From positions 1 to 64,000 of the forward strand of contig WLRQ01000005.1 of the NCBI GenBank assembly GCA_009697815.1: a stretch of DNA of 64,000 nt. Direction: 5' to 3'. This DNA is from Actinomycetota bacterium. GTDB lineage: Bacteria; Actinomycetota; Actinomycetes; S36-B12; CAIYMF01. The position numbers and the translations under genes were made by a program. Position 1 is the stretch's first letter. Each line of letters starts with the position of its first letter. Positions 1-9,913 of this stretch are shown piece by piece. The notes below the pieces were generated by a model. That model saw nothing but the letters and a program-made list of their open reading frames with translations, ran no database searches and was not told where the DNA came from.

Positions 1-420
1 GAAACACCACTCACCCGTGCATCACAGCACGATCTCGATCAGTCGGGGTGCTTGCACGCGACCATGGACTTATACAAATGGTCGGCGAAATTCGTCGCGC
101 TTGTGGGTAGCGACCTCGTCGCCGACGCATTCTCACTGGCCCGCGAGGTACGACAGCTCGATATGGAGGCCGCGCCCTACGACCTGAGCGCCTTGGGTTA
201 CCGAACAGTCGCGATCGAGACCTCGGACGGTCGGGCGGAGTACGTGGGACGCCAGCGCGATTTCAGCGAACGAGGTGCGCCCCTTCGCCACCGGCTCCTC
301 GCCTCCCTCGGCTCCGCGCTCGCGCAGATCGATCAGCTAGAGGGCCGCAATCAGTCCTCGCCCAATCCGCCCATGTCCGTGGGGGAGAGCCGACCAACTC
401 CCGCGCGGGCCACGGCCTGA
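1..420 (+). CDS. 3-methyladenine DNA glycosylase-like protein, C-terminal part (5' end outside window)
   Basis: Frame is open to base 1 (ETPLTRASQHDLDQSGCLHATMDLYKWSAKFVALVGSDLVADAFSLAREVRQLDMEAAPYDLSALGY...AEYVGRQRDFSERGAPLRHRLL); resembles the C-terminus of the actinobacterial 3-methyladenine glycosylase family. Confidence 0.65.
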   Translation, partial: ETPLTRASQHDLDQSGCLHATMDLYKWSAKFVALVGSDLVADAFSLAREVRQLDMEAAPYDLSALGYRTVAIETSDGRAEYVGRQRDFSERGAPLRHRLLASLGSALAQIDQLEGRNQSSPNPPMSVGESRPTPARATA

Positions 421-439
421 CACCCTGTCGCCATGACGA

Positions 440-848
440 CGCCAGCGCGCGCCTCGGGGCCGCGACCACCGGCATCCCGCAGAGCGCACTGGGCAATCTC
501 CCCGAACTCTTCGTCATCGCTTTCAGCCTCAAGGCGGGCCTGTTCGACGTCGTGAAGGCGACGATCGTCGGATCGATCCTGGCGAACGTCCTACTGATCC
601 TAGGCATGGCCTTCGTCGTCGGCGGCTACAAGCACGGCAAGCAGACGTTCTCCGCCGAGCACGGCCGAAACCTGAGCCTCATGCTCACCCTCGCCGTGTT
701 CGTGCTGGCGATCACGACTCTCGGGATCTCTCAGGCATTCGCTGGTCTGGTCGTCTTGCAGTCACCCGTACAGGTCGCACTGACGATCGCACCGATTGTG
801 ACTCTGATCGCCCCCCTTCATGGCGCCGCCGCGTTCTGGCGGGGCTGA
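440..848 (+). pseudogene. Ca2+/H+ antiporter (CAX family) remnant, N-terminally truncated and internally deleted
   Basis: Frame reads ARLGAATTGIPQSALGNLPELFVIAFSLKAGLFDVVKATIVGSILANVLLILGMAF (CAX alpha-1 region), then jumps to pieces resembling the second half (SQAFAGLVV / SPVQVALTIAPIV). Much shorter than an intact CAX protein. Confidence 0.7.
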
Positions 849-1066
849 TGAGCTCCCTCGAGCCGGTTCGGGGCTGCTTTCTCCTCGTCTGACTGGGATC
901 TTTACCAGAGTGAGAGTGCGGTGTCTCGGCGAGAAACAAGATCGATTTGTGATCTATCCCGCATCGATTCTCGCGGTGGAGCTGTCCGTTGAGCGCGCAT
1001 CCACCACCCCCACAGGAGGAGTGTCCGGATTGAGGGCGCGCCGGGCCGCGTCCCTGAGGAGGAATC

Positions 1067-1225
1067 GTGGACACCTTGGGTGTGGCGCTGGATTCACCAG
1101 CGCAGTACTGGCAAATCTGGGAATGGGTACAGGTCTCCATCCCTAATCTGATCTGGATCGTGGTCATGCTGCTGCTGTTCGTCGGCGCGCTGGTCATTCC
1201 CTTCCCGAAGAGCGCCGCCAAGTGA
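1067..1225 (+). CDS. Small single-pass membrane protein (52 aa) preceding cytochrome b
   Basis: GTG start after AGGAGGAA; VDTLGVALDSPAQYWQIWEWVQVSIPNLIWIVVMLLLFVGALVIPFPKSAAK*; stop overlaps the ATG of the cytochrome b gene (TGATG). Absent from the ORF track because of its length. Confidence 0.75.
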   Translation: MDTLGVALDSPAQYWQIWEWVQVSIPNLIWIVVMLLLFVGALVIPFPKSAAK

Positions 1226-1944
1226 TGTCCGCCGACTCGAGCGCAACAGGCACCGATTCCATGACGGTCTCTGGCTCGGTCTCCACCGCCGGCTCGATCT
1301 CGGTCATGACCGAGGACGCACCGACGACGTGGACTGGCTCACTGCGCCACAAGTGGATGCGCACGCTACCTCCGGACAAGATGCTCCCCGAGCGTCAGCC
1401 GGCCTACGTGACGTCCTGGATCTACGTCTTCGGCATGGCCACCATCGTCTCGCTGATCCTGGTGCTGGGCTCGGGCGCGATCCTCACCCTGGGCGGCGTG
1501 GAGTGGTTCCACACCTCGTCACTGGGCAGGTTCGTGAACAGCCTTCACTTCTGGAGCGTCCAACTGTTCTTCCTGTTCATGATCGTGCACCTGTGGGGCA
1601 AGTTCTGGATGGCCGCTTGGCGCGGTAAGCGGGCGATGACATGGATGACGGGCGCGGTCGCGTTCCTCGCCTCTGTCGGAACTGCCTTCACCGGTTACGT
1701 GATCACGACGAACTTCAACGCCCAGTGGATCGCATTCGAATCCAAGGACGTCATGAACGCCGTGGGCCTCGGCGCCATCTTCAATGTCGCTGATCTCGGC
1801 CAGATGATCCTGCTGCACGTATGCCTGCTCCCTGCTGGCCTCGGCCTGATCGTGATCATGCACGTACTGCTGGTGCGCAAGCACGGCGTCGTGCCACCAC
1901 TGGAGGCACTAGATCCCGACGCGCAGAAGGCACAGGTGGCGTGA
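1225..1944 (+). CDS. Cytochrome b N-terminal (b6-like) protein
   Basis: Two His pairs: LHFWSVQLFFLFMIVH (14 apart) and LHVCLLPAGLGLIVIMH (15 apart); four predicted TM helices. Confidence 0.85.
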   Translation: MSADSSATGTDSMTVSGSVSTAGSISVMTEDAPTTWTGSLRHKWMRTLPPDKMLPERQPAYVTSWIYVFGMATIVSLILVLGSGAILTLGGVEWFHTSSLGRFVNSLHFWSVQLFFLFMIVHLWGKFWMAAWRGKRAMTWMTGAVAFLASVGTAFTGYVITTNFNAQWIAFESKDVMNAVGLGAIFNVADLGQMILLHVCLLPAGLGLIVIMHVLLVRKHGVVPPLEALDPDAQKAQVA

Positions 1945-2909
1945 TGAGCACCAAGCACGAAGCCAAGGCTGATCTTGACACCCGCCCCTGGACGGGCCCG
2001 ACAAGGCACTACGACATCCTCAAGGAAGGAGCGATCGCCCTGGTGATCGTCACCGTCCTGACGGTGGGGCTCGCGGCACTGTTCAGTTCTCCCGACGATG
2101 CCCAGCTCACGTTCAAGGGATGGGCCCAGAGTTCGCCGGACACCATGTACACCGCCGCCGTCAGCGAACTCGCCGGAAGCAGCGAGTCGGCCGGATACGG
2201 CCCGCCCTACAACAACAACAGCGACGGGCTAAGCGTCGGGCCGATCGCACTTCAGAAGTGGGCGGGAGTCACCCACCCGTTCGATGCCGCTCAAGATCTG
2301 GTGATCGCGCCACTGGAGAGCCAGCAACAGCCGGCTGACGTGGCGGCGGCTCTGGCAACCTGGAAGGCCGCGACTGCCGACCAGCAGGCAGCCTGGGCCG
2401 AGGCCTACGACACCGCTCTCGCGGACGCGGAGGGCGATGCCGCCAAGGCAGCAGAGGGCGATTACGGACCCGTCCCGGCACTGGCCACGGGCCTGGTAGC
2501 GATGGGGGCATCGGGCGCCTACGACGGAGCGATCCTCAGTCGCGGCTCCTTCTTCACCACCGACTACACCAAGCAACTGTTGTTCATGGGTGACGGCGGC
2601 TACATGGAGGACAAGGCAGTCGCTGCCAACCTGGGCGGCGACACCTGGGGAATGATGAACGAGGCCGGTAGTTGGCCTGGGCAGAGTTGGCTGGCGTTCG
2701 CGTCGGTCTGGTACCAGTTGCCGATGTTCAACACCGAAGGAAATGTTCTCACCGACAACGCCGATGCGATCATCTTCTTCATCCTCGTCGTGCTTTGCTT
2801 GATCATGATCCTGGTGCCGTTCATCCCCGGGCTGCGTTCGCTGCCCCGATGGATCCCGCTTCACCGGCTCGTGTGGAAGCAGTACTACAAGGAGAACGGG
2901 CGCGCCTAG
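1944..2909 (+). CDS. Membrane protein of the cytochrome b cassette, unknown function
   Basis: Start overlaps upstream stop (GTGATG). N-terminal TM (GAIALVIVTVLTVGLAAL), long extracytoplasmic domain, C-terminal TM (AIIFFILVVLCLIMILVPFIPGL). Confidence 0.75.
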   Translation: MSTKHEAKADLDTRPWTGPTRHYDILKEGAIALVIVTVLTVGLAALFSSPDDAQLTFKGWAQSSPDTMYTAAVSELAGSSESAGYGPPYNNNSDGLSVGPIALQKWAGVTHPFDAAQDLVIAPLESQQQPADVAAALATWKAATADQQAAWAEAYDTALADAEGDAAKAAEGDYGPVPALATGLVAMGASGAYDGAILSRGSFFTTDYTKQLLFMGDGGYMEDKAVAANLGGDTWGMMNEAGSWPGQSWLAFASVWYQLPMFNTEGNVLTDNADAIIFFILVVLCLIMILVPFIPGLRSLPRWIPLHRLVWKQYYKENGRA

Positions 2910-2911
2910 AA

Positions 2912-2951
2912 ACCGACCATGCGGCCGGCGAAAGCCAGCCGCATGGTCGGT
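2912..2951 (+). terminator. Hairpin terminator after cytochrome b cassette
   Basis: accgaccatgcggc ... gccgcatggtcggt, 14-bp perfect arms directly after the stop. Confidence 0.7.
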
Positions 2952-2995
2952 CGACCCACCGCCACGGGGATCGACACCGCAGGAGGGTGGATGAC

Positions 2996-3640
2996 GTGGC
3001 TTTCGTGACACTGCGAGACAGGGCATCCCTTCCCGTGGTGGCGTTGGCATTGTCGGCCGTTGCGGCCGTAGCAGCGTGTGGCCAAAGCCCAGAAGGGGAA
3101 TCGGGTTCGAGTAGTTCGGTGTCTTCCTCGGCAAGTGCACCAGCATCCTCGACTCCAACTGCTTCGACGCCTAGCGCATCCCTGAGCGGGGCCGCGCTGT
3201 CGGCCATATCTAGGCCTCCGTCAGGTGGTGGGATCGGCTTGCTGCGAGCCGCTCGACTCGCCAGCCAGTCGGGCTACGACAGGTTCGTCCTGGAGTTCTC
3301 CGGGGCCCTGCCCGGCTACGACGTTCGGTACGTCGACGGCCCGATCCGCGCCGACCCGTCCGATCAGGTGCTCGCCGTGGACGGCAGTGCCTACCTCCTC
3401 ATCAGACTCGAGCCGGCGTCCGGGGTCGATCTGATGGCTGACGGGGCACCGACTACCTACACCGGACCAGGTGTCATTCGCGGTGACACGGTCGTGGTTC
3501 GTGAGGCGGTGGCGGCGGGTGATTTTGAGGCAGTGATGTCCTGGGTGCTCGGCGTCGATGGACGTCAGGCCTTCCGGGTCACCGAACTTACTGGGCCACC
3601 AAGGCTCGTGATCGACGTGTCCACGAATGCCTCCTTCTAG
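2996..3640 (+). CDS. Lipoprotein with AMIN-like domain
   Basis: Signal plus lipobox (AVAAVAACGQSPEG), Ser/Thr/Pro linker, then YDRFVLEFSGALPGYDVRYVDGP...RLVIDV typical of actinobacterial AMIN-like proteins. Confidence 0.7.
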   Translation: MAFVTLRDRASLPVVALALSAVAAVAACGQSPEGESGSSSSVSSSASAPASSTPTASTPSASLSGAALSAISRPPSGGGIGLLRAARLASQSGYDRFVLEFSGALPGYDVRYVDGPIRADPSDQVLAVDGSAYLLIRLEPASGVDLMADGAPTTYTGPGVIRGDTVVVREAVAAGDFEAVMSWVLGVDGRQAFRVTELTGPPRLVIDVSTNASF

Positions 3641-3685
3641 TTCGCGAAGGCCTTGCCGCACAGGACCTCTCGCCACTTGCTCCCC

Positions 3686-4375
3686 TCATGTGCCCAGCAG
3701 CGGCACGAAGATCACCGGGCCGAGCGTGCGAAGCCAGTAGGTGCCGCCGCGTGAATCCTTCGACAGAACCACGCACTCCTCGCGCCCCACCGGGCCGAGC
3801 GGCATCACGAGCCGGCCACCCACCACGAGCTGCTCCATGAGCGCGGGCGGGATATCGGCGGATTGGGCCGCGATCACGATGGCGTCGTAGGGAGCATGGG
3901 CGGGAAGTCCGAGTCGGCCATCACCCGTGACCACGTGCACGTGATCTGCTCCGAAGTCAGCGAGGTTCTGGGCGGCCACCTCGGCCAGGCCGGGCCACCA
4001 TTCGACCGACCACACCTCCGCAACGAGTCGCGAGAGCACTGCTGCCTCGTAGCCGTGGCCCGTGCCGATCTCGAGGACACGCGAGGCGGGAGTGAGGTCG
4101 AGTGCCTCGAGCATCCGCGCGATGGTCGAGGGCTGACTCGTCGTCTGCCCGAAGGGAATCGGGACGGGGGTGTCGACGTCAACGAGCGCATCGATGTCCT
4201 GCGGCGCGAACAGGCGGCGCGGCACCTCGGCAATCGCGCGCAGCACTCTGGGGTCTCGAACGCCGGCCGCTCGAGCGGCCTGGGCGAAGGACTCAGCAAC
4301 GTCGATGGCTGAACCTCCCTGGCCGGCCGAGTGACATTCCAGGGTATGCGGTCCGTATGAGTCCTCCGACATCAC
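3686..4375 (-). CDS. pcm: Protein-L-isoaspartate O-methyltransferase
   Basis: PIPFGQTTSQPSTIARMLEALDL...RVLEIGTGHGYEAAVLSRL...GDGRLGLPAHAPYDAIVIAA. True start may lie a little downstream. Confidence 0.88.
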   Translation of the reverse strand: MMSEDSYGPHTLECHSAGQGGSAIDVAESFAQAARAAGVRDPRVLRAIAEVPRRLFAPQDIDALVDVDTPVPIPFGQTTSQPSTIARMLEALDLTPASRVLEIGTGHGYEAAVLSRLVAEVWSVEWWPGLAEVAAQNLADFGADHVHVVTGDGRLGLPAHAPYDAIVIAAQSADIPPALMEQLVVGGRLVMPLGPVGREECVVLSKDSRGGTYWLRTLGPVIFVPLLGT

Positions 4376-4562
4376 GTGCCCACGCCGACGGGCTCAGGGG
4401 CGTGATGCCAACCGGAATGGAGGAGGTGGGCCAAGATCCCCGCCGCGGATCTCGTATCAGCCCGTTCGCGCCTGATAGCGTCACGGAATCCGGACCACGG
4501 ACACCCGAGATTCACCATGACCTCGTTGGTGTGCTCCGCCTAACCGAAGTGAGGCGAGTTCC

Positions 4563-5126
4563 GTGCAAGAGATCTCCCACCTCGAGATCCTTCGCTCAGG
4601 AACCGACATCTGGAATCAGTGGGTCGCCCAGAAGCCAGCCGGATTCTCGATAGACCTACGCGGTGCGGACCTCGCTCACGCCAAGCTCAGCGACGCGAAC
4701 CTCGCCGGAGCCGACTTGTCCAAGGCCCGTCTCTTCCAGGCCGCAATCACCTCGGCCGACCTCAGCGGCGCGAACCTGTCCGAGGCGAACCTCGCAGCGA
4801 CCGATATGCGAGGTGCGAATCTTGCTGGCGCCAACCTGTCGGGCGCCAACCTGTCGGCCTCAGATCTCACCGGTGCCAACCTCAGCAACGCAGACCTGTC
4901 GGGCGCCGACCTCTCGGAAGCCCAGGTCGTTCTGGCTAACTGCCGAGGAGCCATCATGACCGAGATGATGGGCTATGGATTGAACCTCTCGGGAACCGAT
5001 CTCTCGGGCGCCGACCTCACGGGAACCAAGTTGCCCATGGCAATCCTGGCCGACTGCGTCGTCGACATCGCCACGATCTGGCCCGTGAGGCACACCCCAC
5101 CCGCGGGCGAAGCCCCTGTCACCTAA
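4563..5126 (+). CDS. Pentapeptide repeat protein
   Basis: Runs of A(D/N)LSGAN/ADL repeats. Confidence 0.92.
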   Translation: MQEISHLEILRSGTDIWNQWVAQKPAGFSIDLRGADLAHAKLSDANLAGADLSKARLFQAAITSADLSGANLSEANLAATDMRGANLAGANLSGANLSASDLTGANLSNADLSGADLSEAQVVLANCRGAIMTEMMGYGLNLSGTDLSGADLTGTKLPMAILADCVVDIATIWPVRHTPPAGEAPVT

Positions 5127-5229
5127 GACATGAGCCTGGGCCCTCCTGCGGCCGGAGCGAGTTTCTAGAGCGACTGCAGCACTCGGTAGACTCGCGCGAC
5201 ACTGACACTCCCTTGAGAGGATCTTCACC

Positions 5230-5895
5230 ATGAACCACGTTCGCGTTGCCACCTACGACGTGCGGCAGGGCCTCGTGGCCCAGGTCGCCGAACTCGTTCA
5301 GAGCCCCGGTGGCATGGTGGAGGAATTCCGCGCCCAGCCTGGATTCCGCGCCTACTCGATGCTCGAGATCGACCCGGTCACCTACATCTCCCTGTCCATC
5401 TGGGAGACCCACGAGGAAGCTGAGAATGCGGTCGGCGCCGCGGCCACATGGGCCGCCACGCACCTGGGAAGCCGCATCCACCGCACCGAGAACCTCGTCG
5501 GTGACGCACTCTTCTGGGACGGTGCCGCTGCCGATTCCGACACCGCCACCTCCTCCAGCGACGCGGGCTCCGCGAAGGTCAACCACGTCCGCTACGCCAC
5601 CTTCGAGGTCACCGACGGTGTCGTCGCCCAGGTCGCCGAGGCCGTGAGCACCCCCGGTGGGATGCGCGAGATCTGGCGCAACCAGCCTGGATTCCGCGCC
5701 TACTCGCTGATCGAGGTCGACCCGATCACCTTCATCTCACTGTCGGTGTGGGACAGCCATGACGCTGCCGAGCTGGCCGTGCGCCAGGGAGCCGAGTGGG
5801 TGGCCACCCACCTGAACGACCGCATCCACCGCACCTCGAACTTCGTCGGAGATGCACTGTTCTGGGAAGGCGTCGGGGCGGCCTCGGCGTCCTGA
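5230..5895 (+). CDS. Tandem-duplicated ABM-like (dimeric alpha/beta barrel) protein
   Basis: Two about 100-aa copies: NHVRVATYDV..GLVAQVAELVQSPGGM..QPGFRAYSMLEIDPVTYISLSIW and NHVRYATFEV..GVVAQVAEAVSTPGGM..QPGFRAYSLIEVDPITFISLSVW. Confidence 0.7.
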   Translation: MNHVRVATYDVRQGLVAQVAELVQSPGGMVEEFRAQPGFRAYSMLEIDPVTYISLSIWETHEEAENAVGAAATWAATHLGSRIHRTENLVGDALFWDGAAADSDTATSSSDAGSAKVNHVRYATFEVTDGVVAQVAEAVSTPGGMREIWRNQPGFRAYSLIEVDPITFISLSVWDSHDAAELAVRQGAEWVATHLNDRIHRTSNFVGDALFWEGVGAASAS

Positions 5896-5943
5896 TGTCA
5901 CAGGACCGACTGAACGCTGGTCGAGACTGACGCACCACGAGTA

Positions 5944-5980
5944 CGAAAGGCCCGGCCCCCAACGGGGGCCGGGCCTTTCG
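5944..5980. terminator. Strong bidirectional-type hairpin
   Basis: cgaaaggcccggccccc-aac-gggggccgggcctttcg, 17-bp perfect arms between convergent genes. Confidence 0.8.
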
Positions 5981-5998
5981 CTGTGACACGTGGGCACA

Positions 5999-6754
5999 TC
6001 AGCGCGCGGTGTAGCCGCCATCTGCCAGGTGCAGTGACCCCGTCACGAACGATGCGGCAGGCGATGCCAGGAACAGCACCATCGCGGCGATCTCCTCCGG
6101 GCGGCCGATGCGCGCGATTGGGTGTCGCGACCCGATTTCAGCGCGCTGCTCCTCATTGCGACGAGCGAGCATCGGGGTGTCGACGTAGCCGGGGCCGACG
6201 GCATTGACTCGGATTCCGTCGGCGGCGTGATCGATCGCGGCGGCCTTGGTCAGGCCCACTACGGCGTGCTTGGCGGCGACGTACGCCCCCGCGCCCTCAG
6301 TGGCCACCGTGCCCATGACCGACGCGATATTGACGATGCTCCCGCCCCGGCCCGTGCGGATCATGGCCGGGATTTGAGCCTTCATGGAGAGGAAGACCCC
6401 GTCGATATTCACCGAGAACATCCGGCGCCACTCCGCGTAGCTGATGTCGGCAATGTGCGAGGCGTCGGGGTTTCCGACTCCCGCACAGTTGACCCCGATA
6501 TCGAGGCCACCGAACGCGAGCACGGCCTGTTCGACCATTCGCTCACAGCTGGCCTGGTCGGCAACATCGACCTCGACCGCGATCGCGGAGTCCCCGAGTT
6601 CCTGGGCGAGGGCCGTCGCGGCCTCGACGAGACGATCTGCGATCGCGACGCGGGCACCCGCGTCCACGAGCGCGCGAACACATGCCTCGCCGATGCCTGA
6701 TCCGCCGCCCGTGACGACCGCGACGAGCCCGTCGAGCGCACCTGAGGACGTCAC
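5999..6754 (-). CDS. SDR-family oxidoreductase
   Basis: [33 protein letters not shown]; complete short-chain dehydrogenase layout. Confidence 0.9.
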   Translation of the reverse strand: MTSSGALDGLVAVVTGGGSGIGEACVRALVDAGARVAIADRLVEAATALAQELGDSAIAVEVDVADQASCERMVEQAVLAFGGLDIGVNCAGVGNPDASHIADISYAEWRRMFSVNIDGVFLSMKAQIPAMIRTGRGGSIVNIASVMGTVATEGAGAYVAAKHAVVGLTKAAAIDHAADGIRVNAVGPGYVDTPMLARRNEEQRAEIGSRHPIARIGRPEEIAAMVLFLASPAASFVTGSLHLADGGYTAR

Positions 6755-6782
6755 GCGCCTACCTCGTTCCTCTGTGTCAGCG

Positions 6783-7607
6783 TCACGGCGCGAGCGTCGC
6801 GAGGTACTCGGCGGACACCTCGTCGATAAACGTGCGGCACGCGGAGTTCACGATGTCGACGTGGGTGAGGTTGCAGACGTGCGGCCCATTCTCGACGAGC
6901 GTGAGCCCGCGGCAGTCCGGGGCGCGCTCCGAGACCAGGATCGCGCGCTCGAGCGGGGTCGAGACGTCGACGAGACCGTGGATCACGATGAGCGGGGCCG
7001 TGACCTCGCCCAGGCGGTCCTCGACGCTCTTGGCGTCGTAGAGGGCGTAAGTCGCGTCGTTGATCTGCTGGGGCGTGAGGGTTGACCAGTAGTCGCGCCA
7101 GAACTTGGAGTCGGCGCCGGGGCCGAGGATGAGCCAATCGAGGAAGTCGAGCTTCTCGGGGGTGGGGCCGAGCTCAGTCCATTCGGCGATGATCGCGCGG
7201 AAGGCCTGCTCCTCCTCGCCGGCCAGGCCACCGGCCTGGGTGGAGAGCTGGACCATGCCGATGAAGCGGGTGGGGTCGAGCATGGCGGCCCGAAGGGCGA
7301 GCAGACCGCCCTGACTGAATCCGACATGGATGAACCGGTCAATGCCGAGGTGGTCGGCGAGAGCGAACAGGTCGCGGGCTGAATCCCAGTAGGTGAAGTC
7401 GCCCTCCCACACAGTGTCGCCGTGGGCGCGCTCGTCCCACACGATGCAGCGGTGGTCGCGGGAGAACTCCTCGAGCTGCGGCCCGAACATGTGCCGGCTC
7501 ATGAACAGCCCGTGGCTGAAGATGATCGGGACGCGGCTGGGGTCGCCGTTGTCGCCGGTGTCCTCGTATGAGATTACGGGGCCGTCAGGGATCGAGAACG
7601 TGGGCAT
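6783..7607 (-). CDS. Alpha/beta hydrolase
   Basis: [20 protein letters not shown] nucleophile elbow; late His in [11 protein letters not shown]. Confidence 0.88.
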   Translation of the reverse strand: MPTFSIPDGPVISYEDTGDNGDPSRVPIIFSHGLFMSRHMFGPQLEEFSRDHRCIVWDERAHGDTVWEGDFTYWDSARDLFALADHLGIDRFIHVGFSQGGLLALRAAMLDPTRFIGMVQLSTQAGGLAGEEEQAFRAIIAEWTELGPTPEKLDFLDWLILGPGADSKFWRDYWSTLTPQQINDATYALYDAKSVEDRLGEVTAPLIVIHGLVDVSTPLERAILVSERAPDCRGLTLVENGPHVCNLTHVDIVNSACRTFIDEVSAEYLATLAP

Positions 7608-7834
7608 CGCTCATCCATTCCGTCGTCCGTCCGCCCGCACAGAAGCGAACGAACGATTGGTTGGGTTGATGGATGCTACGCAAGGCCGGCGAGGAGAGTC
7701 AACGGCTGGAGATGTCACCTACCAAACGCTTGACCGGTGAGTGACCCGGCGTCAGGCCGCCGACTGTGGTTGGGTAACGTGCCAGTCGGTCACGTGCGAC
7801 TCGGCGCAGCCACCACCTAGCTGACAGGGACGAC

Positions 7835-9010
7835 ATGAAGTTCTTCGGTGACACCACGCCCATGCGCTTTGGCCTCTTCATGGGTCCGTACCACAGGCCA
7901 CACCTGAACCCCTCGATCGCGTTCGAGTACGACATGCAGACGATCATGGAACTCGACCGTCTCGGCTTCCACGAGGTCTGGATCGGCGAACACCACTCCG
8001 GTGGCGTCGAGACCATCGGAAACCCCGAGTTGATGATCGCCGCGGCCGCGCAGGTCACGAAGCACATCAAGCTCGGCACCGGCGTCAACTCGCTTCCATA
8101 CCACAACCCCTTCATGGCGGCTGACCGCATCGCGCAGTTGAGCCACATGACCCGCGGTCGCGCCATGCTCGGTGTCGGCCCCGGCCAGCTTCTGCAGGAC
8201 TGCGAGATGATCGGGCTCGACCCACTCAACAACCGCGAGCGTCTCGACGACGCCCTCGGCATCGTGATCCGGCTCCTCAAGGGTGAGACCGTCACCCAGA
8301 AGTCCGACTGGTACGACCTGCGCGAGGCTCGCCTGCAGATGCTCCCCTATGACGACTTCGCCGTCGCAGTTGTGAGCGCCATCTCGCCCTCGGGCGCGAT
8401 GACCGCCGGCAAGCACGGCGCAGGCCTCATCTCGGTCGCGGCAACCCACCCTCTCGGCATCGAGAAGCTCAACGAACACTGGGGAATCGTCGAGGAGCTC
8501 GCCGGCAAGAACGGTAAGTCGGTCGACCGCTCCGAGTGGCGTCTGATGGGCCCGATGCACATCGCCGAGACGGCTGCTCAGGCCAAGAAGGACGTCGAGT
8601 ACGGCCTGTCCGAGCTCGAGGACTACCGCGCCCACATCAACCCCGGTGGCGACGGCGCCGTGGACTACTTTGCCGACGACATCGTCGACATGTTCAACGA
8701 GTCAGGGGCTGCCGTCATCGGCACACCGGAGATGGCGATCGCCCAGATCCAGCGCCTTCTCGACAAGACCGGCGGCTTTGGCACCTACATGCTCATGGGT
8801 GTCGACTGGGCGCCGCAGCCGGCCCAGTTGCGCAGCCTCCAGCTGTTCGCCGAGGAGGTCATGCCGCACTTCAACGGGCAGGGCAAGGTCATGCGCAAGT
8901 CGTTCGACGACGTCATGGGCACTGGCTTCGTCGGTGCGCAGACCACAGCGCGTGGCCAGGCCGAGGCGCGTCAGCGCTACCTCGACCAGCGCGACAAGCC
9001 CGCCGTCTGA
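7835..9010 (+). CDS. LLM-class flavin-dependent oxidoreductase
   Basis: RFGLFMGPYHRP...GFHEVWIGEHHSGG...LGTGVNSLPYHNPFMAADRIAQL; luciferase-like monooxygenase. Confidence 0.9.
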   Translation: MKFFGDTTPMRFGLFMGPYHRPHLNPSIAFEYDMQTIMELDRLGFHEVWIGEHHSGGVETIGNPELMIAAAAQVTKHIKLGTGVNSLPYHNPFMAADRIAQLSHMTRGRAMLGVGPGQLLQDCEMIGLDPLNNRERLDDALGIVIRLLKGETVTQKSDWYDLREARLQMLPYDDFAVAVVSAISPSGAMTAGKHGAGLISVAATHPLGIEKLNEHWGIVEELAGKNGKSVDRSEWRLMGPMHIAETAAQAKKDVEYGLSELEDYRAHINPGGDGAVDYFADDIVDMFNESGAAVIGTPEMAIAQIQRLLDKTGGFGTYMLMGVDWAPQPAQLRSLQLFAEEVMPHFNGQGKVMRKSFDDVMGTGFVGAQTTARGQAEARQRYLDQRDKPAV

Positions 9011-9314
9011 ACCGATGCTCGGGTTAACGCCCGAGAGTCAGCACGCGGCGCGACGGAAGATCTGAAGACCCGAAGGCCAGCTCCTGCACAGGTACCGCGC
9101 TCCGATCAGGCGGTGTGCAGTGAGCTGGCCTTTGGGCTGAGGTGCCACCTGGGAAACGTCGGGGTCGTCGCTGATCATGCGGGACAACTGCACCGATTGC
9201 CTCATCGTGGACCGCATCGGCACCACGATCGAGTAGGTCGCGAATATCGTCAATGGCTTGGGCGTCCGGCGACGGCGGGTTACAAATGCCTCCTCGCCGC
9301 CACCTGGCGCAACG

Positions 9315-9353
9315 GACAAAGCCCCCCGACCCACGCGGCCGGGGGGCTTTGTC
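9315..9353. terminator. Hairpin terminator
   Basis: gacaaagccccccg ... cggggggctttgtc, 14-bp perfect arms just downstream of the fasciclin gene. Confidence 0.75.
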
Positions 9354-9364
9354 GCGCTCGCGTG

Positions 9365-9913
9365 TCAGAGCTTGGTGACGTCGACGTCCGCGGGCACGAG
9401 CACCTTGTCAATGACGTGGATGACGCCATTGCTCGCGGCGATGTCGGTCTTGACGACCTTCGCGTCGTTGACCTTGACTCCGCCCATCGTGTCAATGGTG
9501 ATGGTGCCCCCTTCGACGGTCGCGACGTCGCCGTCCTTGACGTCGGCGGCCATGACCTTCGACGCGAGCACGTGGTAGGTCAGGATTTTCGCGAGAACGG
9601 CCTTGTTCTCCGGCTTGAGCAACTTGTCGACGAGACCGGCAGGCAGTGCTGCAAACGCCTCGTTGGTGGGCGCGAAGACGGTGAACGGGCCAGGTCCGCT
9701 CAGCGTGCCGGCCAGATCGGCGGCCTTGATGGCTGCCACGAGCGTCGTGAAGTCAGGGTTCGCCGCGGCGACGTCCACCACGGTGCCGGCTGTGGCTGGA
9801 GCTGAGGATGCGGGAGCGCTGGTGTCGGCCGGCGTGCTCGAGCTGCCGCACGCGCCCAGGGTCAGTGCTGCGAATGCTGCCACGGCAGCGATGGCGATCT
9901 TGGGGTGGCGCAT
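9365..9913 (-). CDS. Fasciclin (FAS1) domain lipoprotein
   Basis: Lipobox [39 protein letters not shown]. Confidence 0.92.
   Translation of the reverse strand: MRHPKIAIAAVAAFAALTLGACGSSSTPADTSAPASSAPATAGTVVDVAAANPDFTTLVAAIKAADLAGTLSGPGPFTVFAPTNEAFAALPAGLVDKLLKPENKAVLAKILTYHVLASKVMAADVKDGDVATVEGGTITIDTMGGVKVNDAKVVKTDIAASNGVIHVIDKVLVPADVDVTKL

Noticed and set aside
2229-3158. 309-aa minus-strand ORF opposite the cytochrome b cassette
   Set aside because: No signal or domain and composition typical of antisense frames.
7608-7834. Operator palindrome between the divergent hydrolase and LLM genes
   Set aside because: Only weak imperfect symmetry seen (accaaacgcttgaccggt); not enough to call a site.
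5999-9010. SDR + hydrolase + LLM oxidoreductase as a novel catabolic operon
   Set aside because: Only the SDR and hydrolase share a strand; the LLM gene is divergent and all three families are generic, so no pathway can be claimed.
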